In this document: piece after piece, positions 31,836-43,686 of the stretch
Position numbering within the stretch: position 1 is the first letter of the stretch
How the letters are laid out: each line of letters starts with the position of its first letter
NCBI GenBank assembly: GCA_047495785.1
Contig: JBLDXI010000009.1
Coordinates: 5,456,001-5,520,000, forward strand
Source of the DNA: Lepidodermella squamata
Lineage: Eukaryota; Gastrotricha
Length of the DNA: 64,000 nucleotides
Direction of reading: 5' to 3'
Program-made: the position numbers and the translations under genes
Notes under the pieces: model-generated
The model's input: the letters and a program-made list of their open reading frames with translations, nothing else
The model's database searches: none
Told to the model about the DNA's origin: nothing

Positions 31836-34800
31836 ATGAGTCCGCCGCCCGATTTGTTCTCCGAATCGCAGAATTTTTCTCAAACTTACTACCAACGAAG
31901 TGGATGGCGAACTGCTGGAACTGTCGTCCTCAGCATCCTCACACTCGGCATCTTCCCCCTGCTATGCATCTGCAAACGCACGTGGTGGGTGCGCCTCGCT
32001 TACGCCAGATGCAGGCCTCACGAAGCTTCAGCAGTCATTTTCACCGATAAAGTGTCCAAGCGAGACCAGCTCTCCTATGTCAATTACGTAACGGCCGACG
32101 AGGGAAGCATTCGAGTTGCTCCCTATCGCCTAAACCGCCTGATAGCCTCGGATTACCTGAAACTTCGCGTCGATGTTGGCAACGGCTGGTCACTGCAATA
32201 CGACGACGAAAAGCAGTCGTTCGTGCCTCATGCGAAAGACGAACCAGACGGCGATCTAGCCGAGCCTCCGATGACGATGAGTGGCGAAACTGCTGAGCAA
32301 CTCGAGGGAGCTAACTGGCTGAACAAGGGCAAGGATGACGAGCACGAACTGGTTGGCTTCAGAGTCGTTACATGGAAGTTGGTCCTGCTCTATATCGGTT
32401 GGTTCCTATCAGCTGGTTTCTTGTGGCTTTACTGCTATTGGCAACCGTTTTTGAAGCTCCACCTGATCTGCAAAAGGAGTAATCTTCTGTCAGCCGATAC
32501 CATTCTAATTATGGCACCACCGGTTTGTAGTTAGGAATAATATTGTTAGATATTGTATAAATCTATGGTGTTTATAGACAAAGAAAAGCCCGAAAGCAGC
32601 GTCAAACCTGCTGTCGCCATGTTTCGAGTTTACTTTCGCGAGTGGTATTATGGTTGTGCTATTCGTGTGCCCGGCATTCAGCTTGCTGTTCGGCCTCGGA
32701 TTCCTTGTCTATCTCTACATCACATTAAGACGTGAGTTTATGCGTTTTGTAAATATTATGGGAAATGAACCCAGCGGCGGAGTGGTTAGGAATCTCTAGT
32801 TGATTCTCCAACCTGAGGCTTGAGAAATCACGGCTAATTCGGCAACTGTACCTATGTTTCGGGATCTGATAACATACGAATATTGTTTGCTTTCCAGCTT
32901 ATGACGTTAGACCGATTAAACACGCTAGCCGCGACGGCCAACGCGTCAATCTGCTGACAGACAAATTCGCAACTATCGACTACTTCATGACCCAACCGTG
33001 TTCGCGGTCATCAGTCATGAAATTTTTCACGTGGCAGAAGGTCAAGTACGTTTGGAGTGGCATGGGAAAGACGGCTTTGTTTCGCTTCGAGCGACAATAT
33101 GGCCTAATAGCCGCCGAAGAAGACGCTGAAGATGCGGCGAAGGCTACTGCTTATTTCGAGCACCAGGTTCTTGGCATTGCGCCAACAACCCAGTACCTGT
33201 ATTCTTGTTCGAATGGCCAAGCTGCGAAAAATGTAACGCTGACCCGAGCTCTTCTTGGTGATAACAAAATGGAACTTCCCTTAACGCCGCTTTTTGTCGT
33301 GTTCATTCGCGAAGTCCTCACTCCTTTCTACCTCTTCCAGGTTTACCCAATAACCTTCAAATCAAAGTATGGTGAAAATAATTGTGGATTTGTATTTACA
33401 GATTTTCTCAGTGGTTGTGTGGATCGTGGAAGATTACCGAGTCTATGCTTACATTATCATCATTATGACTACACTGTCGGCAATCTGGGAAATGATTTCG
33501 ATTCGTCTGGTGAGTTTTGAGACATCTTTTAAATAATTAGTAGACTCCATGTTGTGTTATTGCAGCAAGAAGTTGCGCTACGAAAGACTCTGCATAAGCC
33601 TAGTTCAGTTGAGATTCTACGTCCTGAAACCGATTCACCCGATATTGAACAACCAGGCGTTCTTGTTCCCGGTGACGTAATTCTGATCCCTCCAGGGGGC
33701 TGCATTCTCCAATGCGATGCCGTTCTTCTCAAGCAAGTTTCCACCGATTCATCTAAGGAGCAGATTCTCTGATCTCCTAATACATTCTAGAGGGAGACAT
33801 TTTAATCTGTCTTTTTTACAGCGGTACTTGTCTAGTAGACGAGGCAATGCTCACTGGTGAATCGGTGCCTGTGCTGAAGTTCGCCCTACCTCCTCCGCGA
33901 GCAGATGCCCCCGAGTTGCTTCAAACCCGCACCCACGAACGAAGCATGTTATTCTGCGGAACACGCGTCCTACAAGCAAATTGCGGGCCAACAGCCTCCC
34001 GGAGCAACGAAAGCCGCATTCGAGCCGTCGTCATTCGAACGGGATTCATGACAGCGAAAGGCGAGCTAACTCGCCTCATTCTATACCCTAAACCCTTCGA
34101 CTTCGAATTCGCGGCTGATGCGGTTAAATTTGTCGCTTTGATGTCTGCCGTAGCTATAATTGGAGTCTGCTATTCAATCGGACTACGTGTAGTTCGCGGA
34201 GAGGAGGCTTTCATTATTGTCATGCGAAGTCTCGATCTTATAACAATCGCTGTTCCTCCCGCTCTGCCTATTGCGCTGACAATCGGTTACATGATGGCGA
34301 AGCGGCGGTTAATGCAGCGTGAGTTACATTGCACCTCGCCGAGTGCTATCACCATGGCCGGTGTAATCGACGTTTGCTGCTTCGACAAAACTGGCACAAT
34401 GACTGAGAGCGGGCTGGACTTTGAAAAGCTATTACCAGCAGTTGACGGCCGCTTCGTTTCACCCGCATCACCTGGATCCCTGAAAGACGGCCATTTGCTG
34501 CGATGTCTAGTTTCGTGCCATTCGTTGGCTCTTGTCGAAGGCCGGGCGATAGGCGACCCTATAGAGGAGAAGATGTTTGAACTTGCTGGTTGGAGTCTGC
34601 TGGACCACTCTGACTCCGAAAAGTACGCCCCTGGCTTAAGTCCCATCGCAGTGGTCAAGCCACCCAGTTTAAGGGCTGGAGCCACCTTAGCACCTCATGT
34701 TGCAGTCCTACGCCAACTCCCGTTCTCATCTCACGTTCAACGAATGTCCGTCGTGGCTGCTGGAGTTGATTCAGCGAACGACAGCCTATCTCTGTACTTG

Positions 34801-36920
34801 AAAGGCGCTCCTGAGGTTGTGATCAATATTTGTAGAGCTGCCAGCGTCCCAGCTGACGCTGATATGCATCTCCGAGCTCTTACTGAGTGTGGCTACCGCG
34901 TCCTAGGCCTCGCAACTCGCTCCTTAACCCGACTTGGACTTGAAGAGGCGATGAGTGCCGATCGTAATCTGTTGGAAATGCAGCTCGATTTCCTTGGACT
35001 CTTAGTTTTCGAGAACAAACTCAAGCCAGAAACTGTTGGAGTGATTGACAAGCTGAAACGGGCCAATATGAGACTGGCGATGTTGACAGGTGATAACCCG
35101 CTGACTGCGGTTAGTGTCGCTCGCCAAGCTGGTCTCATCGAGGACGTGGACCAAGTTCTTAGTGTTAATGCTACGGCTCCTTCAGCCGGGTCAGAGCCAC
35201 AGTTGGAGTATGTTGAGATTAAACAGGCCTTCCCATCTGCAGAGACCAAATCGAAGTCAAAAGTGCCGAAATTAACTCGTCCGCCAAGTAACATAATCAA
35301 TATGTTACCAATTGAGCCACCTCATCCTATCAAACTAGTAATCACTGGAGCTTCATGGTCGGTGGTTCGCAAGCATTTCCCTGAGGAAGTTGATAAAATC
35401 CTCATGAGAGGCGCTGTCTTCGCTCGAGTTAACCCGAATCATAAAAAAGATGTTGTCGAAGGCCTACAACGGCTTGGCTACTACGTGCTGATGTGTGGAG
35501 ACGGAGCCAACGATTGCGGTGCCTTAAGGGCCGCATGTACTGGTGTTTCGCTGTCTCAAGCTGAAGCGAGTGTGGCCAGTCCTTTTACGTCTCGAATCGA
35601 AAACATTTCGTGCATTCATCTGCTGATTCGTGAAGGACGCTGTGCTCTCGTCACTTCGTTCGCCATCTTCCGTTTCATGCTTCTTTATGGTAAATATCTT
35701 CTTTTCAAAATGTTTCCTTATTATATAGTTAAAGGAAATTTTACTTATCTGTTTTCACACTTTTGCAGCGCTCATTCAGTTCATATCTTGTTTCCTACTT
35801 TACTACGTTCGATCAAACTTGGCTGAATATGGTTTCCTGTACACCGACTTATTCTTAGCTACTACGCTCGTCTTTTCGATGAGCTTCACCGGAGCTTACG
35901 AGCATTTGGTCGCTGAGAAACCACCATCATCCTTACTGGAAATCAGAATGTTGCTATCGGTTAGGCATTTTTCAAATGAATACTTATGCAGGCGATAACT
36001 CTTTTCTCTTGACAGCTAATTATCCAGGCTATTTTGATCATTGGTTTTCAAACGCTGGCCTATCTATATGTGGAATATGGTGAGTGATTAGGAGAAAATC
36101 GCTTTCTTTTTTATTGAATCTATTGGTAGGTCATCATTACTGGTACTTGCCATTCAACCCTCCGGAATACGATACTGAAACTTTCGTGTCTTTCGAGTAC
36201 TACTCGGTGTTTATGGTTTCGGTCTTCCAGTACCCATGCATTGCCTTGGTGTTGTCGAAGAGCATACCGTTTCGAAAGCCAATTTGGACCAACTGGATAT
36301 TCTGCATTAACCTGTTCATCAACTTCGCCTCTGATATCTTCATTTGCTTCGACCCGATGCCGAAATTTCCACCAGATCCGCCGAATCTTGTCAACGCGCA
36401 GTATCACAGCTTCGCCGAGCTTCTTGGCATTCAGATGCCGCCGTCGATGGAGTATCGTGGCATCATTTTCTTGTTTGCATTGATCTTTTGTGCCACCTCG
36501 CTGTTGGCTGAGTTGACTTTCGTTGAGCGGCCATGGCTTGGCAACTTGTTGACAAGTTTCTGGAGAAAAATTACGAACAAGCCCAAAGGCAATCAGAGGC
36601 AGTACCAGATTCTTGACGAACGACTCGGGAGTGCTGCGGAGCGTTGGCCACCGGTGAAAGGTTCAAGTCAAGGCGCTGCATCTCTCTTTTCCGATCATCA
36701 CGGCGCTAAGCCGATCCATAAATTCAAATTCGAAACAACACCTTCGACTCAGATGTTACTGGCCCCATCATCCGCGGATCTAGCTCTGAGTTCTAATAGT
36801 ATTTTATCTCAGAGCAATAACGGCTCAGCAGATCCTCTCACATCGACTTCAACTGTGGATCTGAACCCAGGCTACGGCTCATCTGAACCATTAGCTGAGT
36901 CTTACGGTAGTCGCGTATAA
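31836..36920 (+). CDS. P5B-type ATPase (ATP13A-like), first tandem copy
   Basis: Nine exons: 31836-32522, 32578-32731, 32898-33340, 33402-33509, 33566-33732, 33822-35689, 35769-35959, 36016-36079 and 36130-36920. They close to 1490 residues, against about 1200 for human ATP13A2/3. P5B hallmarks are the M4 motif PPALP (AVPPALPIALTIGYM), phosphorylation site DKTGTMTESGLDF with Asp708, the LTGES actuator loop, and the hinge GDGANDCGALRAA. C-terminal membrane helices M5-M10 occupy the last three exons, followed by a Ser-rich tail. P5B pumps act in late endosomes/lysosomes, and ATP13A2 and ATP13A3 transport polyamines. Intron 5 uses a GC donor (AA|GCAAGT) where the paralogue has GT. The start is the ATG aligning with the paralogue's start. 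Exon 1 appears to contain two copies of the P5 N-terminal hydrophobic hairpin. Confidence 0.93.
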
Positions 36921-37538
36921 TATTCGAACGAACAATCGTTAGTATTTCACGTCGAGCAGGTAAAAGCAGTGCAGTTACAGTATTTAGTCGAATGCTATAC
37001 TACTTTTTAACAGGTATTATTTCGGCCTGGTATCTCTATGCCACTGCTTGCGTGTACTTGTTGCCAATAACTTTGAAATTTGTCAACGAAGGAAGTGCTA
37101 CCTGGTGCCATTTGAACCCGTTTCTATCTCGCTTCTATTTTTGTTGCTCCTGTACTTGCTTACGATTAATCTGTCGAATTTAACATAATTTTCCGTCTTT
37201 TGCATGAATTTCCACCGGTGTCATTTCGATTTATGCTCTTGATTCTTGCTGCTGAAATACTTTTTTACCTATGATGAATAAAAGGCAACGATATGCTTCA
37301 AGGTGGATGGCTTTCCTGTTTCACGAGGTGACTGTGACAAAATATGTCCCGCTTTTTTTCGAATTGCTTGCTTGGGTCAACTTACAGCTTGAGCTACATG
37401 GGCTGACACGTGAGGGCCATTTCGGAAGGCATAAAGAGGACCAGATATCAGCAACTAAAAAACGAATGAGCCATCGGCGAATGTGAAATTCCATAAACAT
37501 TTGATTACTTCTGATTTGATAGGTGTTTGTGAAAAATA
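36921..37538 (+). promoter_or_regulatory. Spacer between tandem ATPase genes
   Basis: AATAAA at 37277-37282 is a likely polyA signal for the first gene. A TTGATAG acceptor ends at 37522, 16 bases before the second gene's ATG, so its 5'UTR is either trans-spliced or contains an intron. Short frames here show no family resemblance. Confidence 0.5.
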
Positions 37539-40500
37539 ATGGCTCCTATTCCGCCCGATTTGTTCACTGATTCGCAGAAATATTGGCAAATTTATTACCA
37601 GCGGAGCTCCAGGCGAATAGCTATCGCGATAGTATTGAGCATTGCTACGCTTGGAATATTCCCTCTTCTTTGCGTATTCAAGCACGCTAGATGGGTCAGG
37701 ATTGCCTACTCTCAATGCAAACCAAGTGAGGTATCCGCAGTTATCTTCATCGACAAGGTGTCCAAGCGAGATCAAGTATTTTACGTGCATTACGTTTCCG
37801 CTGATGAAAGGAGCATTCGAGTTTCGCCATATCAAAAAAGCTGCCTGGTAGCCTCGGATTATTTGAAACTTCGCGTCGATGTTGGCAACGGCTGGTCGCT
37901 GCAATACGATGATGAAAAACAGTCATTTGTACCTCACGCGAAAGACCATGAATCAGACGGGGATCTACCCGAGTCTTTTATGACAATGAGTGGTGAAGTT
38001 CACGAGCAACTCGAGGGAGCTAACTGGCTGAACAAGGGCAAGGATGACGAGCATGAACTGGTTGGGTTCAGAGTCGTTACATGGAAGCTGGTCCTACTCT
38101 ACATCGGCTGGTTCCTGTCAGCTGGTCTCTTGTGGCTTTACTGCTATTGGCAACCGTTTTTGAAGCTGCAACTGACAAGTGTGAGATGTAGCCTTCTCTC
38201 GGCTGACACTCTCCTTATAATGGCACCTCCGGTAAGTATTTATTAAGAAGTATCAAATTTTCCCAAACTTGCAATTTCCCAGACAAAAGCCAGCCAGAAG
38301 TTTGCGGCTAGCATCATGCCGCCGTTTATTGAGACGCTGCTCAGCAGCGGTTTGGTGGTTATTCTTTTCTTATGCCCAGCAATCAGCCTTACATTTGGAG
38401 TTGCGACCTTAACCTATCTTTACATTGCCCTGAGACGTGAGTCTTGTCGTTTATTTCTGTTTTATTGCCTAATTGATTGTCTCACGCTACCAGCTTATGA
38501 CGTAAGGACTGTGATTCACGCTACTCGAGACGGTCGTCCTCTCAAAGTTAACACAGAAAACCACGCAACAATTGAATATTTCATGAATCAGCCTTGCTCA
38601 CGCTCTGCAATCATCAAATTCTTCACGTGGCAGAAAGTCAGGTACGTTTGGAGCGGAATGGGCTCATCCGCATTGTTTCGCTTCGAAAGACAGCACGGAT
38701 TAATTGCCGCCGAAGCTGAGGAGCCCTTAGATCCCTCGAAACTATCCGCATACTACGAGCACCAAGTCCTTGGCATAGTGCCAACATTGCAAGCATTCCA
38801 CTCCACCTCCAATGGTTTGCTTGAAGAAAAAGCTGCACTGACAAGGGCTCTTCTTGGCGATAACAAAATGGACCTTCGCTTAACGCCTCTACTAATTGTT
38901 TTCATTCGCGAAGTGCTCACGCCATTCTACCTATTTCAGGTAAATATGGGGTTGCGTTTCTGAGCGCCAATACTCTATTGTATTTTCAGGCTTGTTCTGT
39001 TACGATTTGGATAGTTGATGATTACCGAATTTATGCTTATATTATCATCGCTCTTACTACACTCTCGGCGTTATGGGCGGTCGTATCAATCCGTATCGTG
39101 AGTCCCAAAGCCTTTTCAAAGCCATATTTAAAGTTCCTTATTGACAGCAAGAATTTGCGTTACGGAAGACGATGCACAAACCAAGCCTCGTTGAAATATT
39201 GCGGCCTGGCCAAAACATGCCTACCATTGAAGATCCAGGAGCTCTTGTACCTGGGGATGTTGTCATCATCCCAGCAGGCGGTTGTGTGCTACAATGCGAT
39301 GCTGTTTTACTAAAGTTAGTTTATCAGGCATCAGTTGAAATGAGATTATTTGAATTAACATCCACAGCGGAACCTGTTTGGTCGATGAAGCCATGCTTAC
39401 CGGGGAATCAGTTCCAGTGATGAAATTTGCTCTCCCTGCTGCTAGAAATGACTCTCAAGAACTACTACATATCAAAAGTCATGAACGAAGCATTTTGTTC
39501 TGTGGAACCCGAGTTATACAAGTTAACGCCGGAACTGATACTCGCGCCCGAGCCGTCGTTATTCGAACTGGCTTCATGACAGCAAAAGGCGAGCTGACCC
39601 GTCTCATCTTATACCCGAAGCCATTCGACTTCGAATTTGCTGCAGATGCTGCTAAATTTGTCGCGCTAATGGCTGCAATGTCGCTGATCGGCGTTTGCTA
39701 TTCTGTCGCACTTCGCCTGCATCGCGGCGAATTGGCTAGTGTCGTTTGGATTCGAAGCCTTGACCTAATCACAATCGCTGTCCCGCCCGCTCTTCCCATC
39801 GCCCTAACGATTGGCTACATGATGGCGAAAAATCGGTTGCAACGGAGAAACTTGAGCTGCACATCGCCGAGTGCGATCTCAATGGCCGGCGTCGTCGATG
39901 TTTGCTGCTTCGATAAAACTGGCACAATGACCGAGAGTGGGCTCGACTTTGAAAAGCTAATCCCAGCTGTTGATGGTAAATTTCTTGCACCCACTCAACC
40001 AGCATCGCTGCAAGATGGAAACTTACTGCGGTGTCTGGTAACTTGTCACTCGCTATGTCTGGTCGAGGGCAGAGCGATTGGGGACCCGATTGAAGAAAAG
40101 ATGTTCGAATTAGCTGGCTGGACTTTGCTGGATCAATGTGATGCCGAAAGACAAGCACCAGGTCTTAGCTCGATAGCTGTCGTAAAACCACCGAATTTGA
40201 GAGCTGGAGCTATTTTGGGTCCACATTTAGCCATCATTCGCCAACTGCCGTTTTCTTCCCATGTTCAACGCATGTCAGTCGTAGCGGCAGGAGTGGATTT
40301 GCCGGATGAAAGTCTATCCCTGTATTTGAAAGGGGCTCCTGAGACCGTTATCGGAATTTGCCGAGCTGACAGTGTCCCAGCTGACGTCGACATTCATCTA
40401 AAGACGCTGACTGAAAGCGGCTATCGCGTGTTAGGCCTAGCTTATCGATCGTTGAAATCAGTTGGTATAAAGGAGGCAAATACCGCTGATCGCAGCTCTC

Positions 40501-42148
40501 TTGAGAGCCAGCTGGATTTCCTCGGCCTTTTAGTGTTCGAGAACAAGCTCAAGCCCGAGACTAAAGATGTTGTACAAAAATTAAAACGTGCCAATATCAG
40601 GTTGGTGATGCTTACTGGGGATAATCCTTTAACAGCTGTCAGTGTGGCTCGCCAAGCTGGCCTTATTGAAGATAAGGACCAAGTAATTCGTGTGAACGCT
40701 ACTCCTCCCGAAGAGGGCGTGGAAGCTAAATTGGAATACGCCGAAATCAAGCAGTCATTTCTTTCTATAGAATCTGGGAAAAACTCACCTCCAGCGAGGC
40801 TAGGACTCCCGCCTCAGATCAAATTGGTATGCATTTTAATTTCAGGAAGGAATTTCCGCCGAATCTCTTCATAGGTAACAACTGGACCTTCTTGGTCAGC
40901 GATTCAACAGTACAACCCGGAGGAGGTTGACAAGATCCTAATGCGGGGAGTTGTTTTTGCTAGGGTTAACCCAAATCACAAGAAGGATGTCGTCGAAGGG
41001 CTGCAACGCCTCGGCTACTACGCGCTTATGTGCGGTGATGGTGCGAACGATTGCGGAGCCTTGCGAGCCGCATGCGCAGGGGTCTCTCTGTCGCAAGCTG
41101 AAGCGAGTGTTGCTAGTCCATTTACGTCACGGATTGAAAACATCTCATGCGTGCATCTGCTCATCCGTGAAGGCCGATGCTCCCTAGTCACTTCTTTCGC
41201 AATTTTCCGATTCATGCTTCTCTATGGTTATTTAAATTGCATATTATTTCACCTTAAAATTGTGAAAACATACTACTCACAGCTCTCATTCAGTTCTCGT
41301 CTTGCTTCTTGCTGTATTACGTTCGGGCGAATTTGGCCGAGTTCGGCTTTCTCTATTCCGATTTGTTCCTAGCGACTACGTTGGTGTTCACGATGAGCTT
41401 TACTGGCGCCTATGAGCATTTGGTAGCGAAAAAACCACCCTCGTCGCTTCTGGAAGCCCGAATGCTGTTATCGGTATAAAATCAATTCAGCTAATCGTTT
41501 GATCTTATTTAACACTGTTACTAAACAGCTCATTGTTCAAGCGTTGCTGATAGTTGGCTTCCAATTTATCGCATTTCTTTACGTCAGATTTGGTATGGTC
41601 TCAAAATATCTTTCGATACCCCAGGATTATTTGTTGTTTCAGGGCATCACTATTGGTTTCTGTCCTTCAACCCGCCACAGTACGACACTGAGAACTACAT
41701 TTCATTCGAGTACTATTCAGTCTACTTGGTGTCCGTATTCCAGTATCCTTGCATTGCTCTCGTTCTGTCGAAAAGCCTCCCCTTCCGCAAGCCAATCTGG
41801 ACCAATTGGATATTCTGCTTGAATCTGATCGTTAATTTTTCGGCGAATATATTTATGTGCTTCGATCCGAAACCGCAGTTGTCCCACGATCGGAAGGCGA
41901 AGTATCACAGCTTTGCTGAGTTGATGGGCATCCAAATGCCACCGTCAGTTGAGTATCGAGGCATTATTTTTATGATATCGATGATATTCTGCTTTACTTC
42001 CCTTCTCGCTGAGTTGACATTGATTGAGCGACCGTGGCTCGGAAAGCTGTTGTCTCACCTGGGTAGCAAAATTTCGAGAGACAAGCAGCGGAGATACCGA
42101 ACTCTTGATGAACAGCTGAAAAGTTCGAGCTTCCAGATCAAAAACTAG
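37539..42148 (+). CDS. P5B-type ATPase (ATP13A-like), second tandem copy
   Basis: Ten exons: 37539-38231, 38283-38436, 38494-38939, 38990-39097, 39148-39314, 39368-40826, 40875-41226, 41283-41473, 41529-41592 and 41643-42148, giving 1379 residues. Intron positions match the first copy except for one extra 48-base intron (40827-40874) in the P/hinge region. Motifs are the same: PPALPIALTIGYM, DKTGTMTESGLDF with Asp705, LTGES, GDGANDCGALRAA and SQAEASVASPFTS. The C-terminal tail is about 100 residues shorter and lacks the Ser-rich extension. The predicted role is polyamine or related cation export from late endosomes/lysosomes, by family. AATAAA at 42262-42267 is the likely polyA signal. The N-terminal exon is unusually similar to the first copy at DNA level. 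Confidence 0.93.
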
Positions 42149-42310
42149 AAAATCTAAGCGATGGTTTCGTTTACCCATTTTGATCTCGCTTATTACTGTT
42201 CGAAACCAGTGATTAGGTCTAAGGCGTTATTATTGCTTTGTCTTTAACGTATTTTATGTATAATAAAACCAATATTAACTTGAAAGCTATTCGAAGACCA
42301 TCTGTTCATC

Positions 42311-42341
42311 GAGACCAGGGTTCGATTCCCTGCCAAGGAGC
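42311..42341 (+). pseudogene. 3' fragment of tRNA-Asp
   Basis: Only the T-arm and 3' acceptor of tRNA-Asp remain (GAGACCAGGG through CCAAGGAG). The break marks the end of the inverted duplication of cluster 15468-16511. Confidence 0.85.
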
Positions 42342-42434
42342 ATTCATTTTCAAAAAATACATTATTATTGCCATCATCAAAGCCAGAAAAACTAGAAACT
42401 AGCGTCTCAGCTTTGAACGAGGCAAAATTGTTCA

Positions 42435-42516
42435 CGACGCAGAAGGGATTCGAACCCTCGCGGGCAGAGCCCAATGGATTAGCAGTCCATCGCCTTAACC
42501 ACTCGGCCACCGCGTC
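42435..42516 (-). tRNA. tRNA-Ser (GCT)
   Basis: An 82-nt class II tRNA, the same body as 16270-16351 on the opposite strand. Confidence 0.95.
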
Positions 42517-42615
42517 TTCTCCAGGTAAGCCATCTGTCAGCGCTGCCTGAATTTTAACAAGAACAGCGAGACGTTGATAGGCCGCTGACAAATTTTGTGC
42601 TTAACCGCGAAATCA

Positions 42616-42687
42616 GCCACGGTAGTATAGTGGTTAGTATTCCTCGTTGTGGCCGAGGTGACCCTGGTTCGACTCCAGGCCGTGGCA
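42616..42687 (+). tRNA. tRNA-His (GTG)
   Basis: 72 nt, an inverted duplicate of 16096-16167, with intact acceptor and anticodon GTG. Confidence 0.95.
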
Positions 42688-42794
42688 GAGTCACACAGAA
42701 CTCGAGACAGTGGCAGGCGGTTCAATTTTTTTAATTTATTGACAGTAAAGCTAGTTTTTCGTATAGCCAGCCAGCCAACCAAAAAGCTTACAGC

Positions 42795-42867
42795 TGATTC
42801 GGGCCGGGATTGAACCGGCGACCTTCTGCGTGTTAGGCAGATGTGATAACCACTACACCACCGAACC
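42795..42867 (-). tRNA. tRNA-Val (AAC)
   Basis: 73 nt, an inverted duplicate of 15916-15988; anticodon AAC. Confidence 0.95.
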
Positions 42868-42956
42868 GCTACATGCAAAGCGTGCCGTTGAACGCATTTA
42901 ATCGCGCGATGATCAGTATACATCAGTCTATACATTTCACACTTGAGCAAAAGAAT

Positions 42957-43029
42957 CGCCCGATGTGGGGCTCGAACCCACGACCCTGGGATTAAGAGTC
43001 CCATGCTCTACCGACTGAGCTAACCGGGC
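42957..43029 (-). tRNA. tRNA-Lys (CTT)
   Basis: 73 nt, an inverted duplicate of 15754-15826; anticodon CTT. Confidence 0.96.
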
Positions 43030-43106
43030 TGGTGCAGAATTATGTCAGCTGATACTACTGTCACGCCTTTCAGCGAATGACAAGGCGTAGCTGAATAAAA
43101 TTATTG

Positions 43107-43179
43107 CGAGGCTGCCAGGAGTCGAACCTGGAATCTTCTGATCCGTAGTCAGACGCGTTGTCCATTGCGCCACAACCCC
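43107..43179 (-). tRNA. tRNA-Arg (ACG)
   Basis: 73 nt, an inverted duplicate of 15602-15674; anticodon ACG. Confidence 0.95.
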
Positions 43180-43459
43180 GTTGTACTGCAAGAATGATGA
43201 AATCGTATCATCTTCGCTTCGTTCATGTTGCTTTCCTTTGTCTCTTGCTTTGTCAGCTCGCCGATAATAGTAGCGGCGTTCTGACCTTATGGGACGATAC
43301 AGTTTTTCATGCTCTGTTTTCATGCTCTGAAACATGGTTTCAGCGCAATCGAACAACCGACAATTATGTAATTTTTTCATTCGTCAATCAACCGTCACAA
43401 CTTGTGCAAATGGCCGCCGCAGGCGTAACGCAGGTTTCACTCGTGAACAGGAGGCGAGA

Positions 43460-43531
43460 GGGGATATAGCTCAGTGGTAGAGCATTCGACTGCAGATCGA
43501 GAGGTCCCCGGTTCAAACCCGGGTGTCCCCT
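43460..43531 (+). tRNA. tRNA-Cys (GCA)
   Basis: 72 nt, an inverted duplicate of 30079-30150; anticodon GCA. Confidence 0.95.
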
Positions 43532-43612
43532 TCAACTGTTTTTTAATGTAAAACTGCTCATCAGGCATTAGCTGCCCATCATCAGGAAATTGGCTATTTG
43601 TTGCACCGAACA

Positions 43613-43629
43613 GCTTCTGTGGCGCAATT

Positions 43630-43669
<40 letters not shown>

Positions 43670-43686
43670 GAGCCCACCCAGGAGCG
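43613..43686 (+). tRNA. tRNA-Asn (GTT)
   Basis: 74 nt, a duplicate of 29918-29991 on the opposite strand; anticodon GTT. Confidence 0.95.

Larger units (their letters stand above)
42311..43320 (-). repeat. Inverted copy of the 15.5-16.5 kb tRNA cluster
   Basis: Reading the minus strand, the order is Arg, Lys, Val, His (opposed), Ser, Asp fragment, with spacer sequence matching 15468-16460. Divergence is higher between Ser and Asp and near the ends. Confidence 0.92.

Noticed and set aside
36992-37486. Two short plus-strand frames between the ATPases
   Set aside because: They overlap the likely 3'UTR and polyA signal of the first ATPase. Hydrophobicity comes from T-rich DNA.
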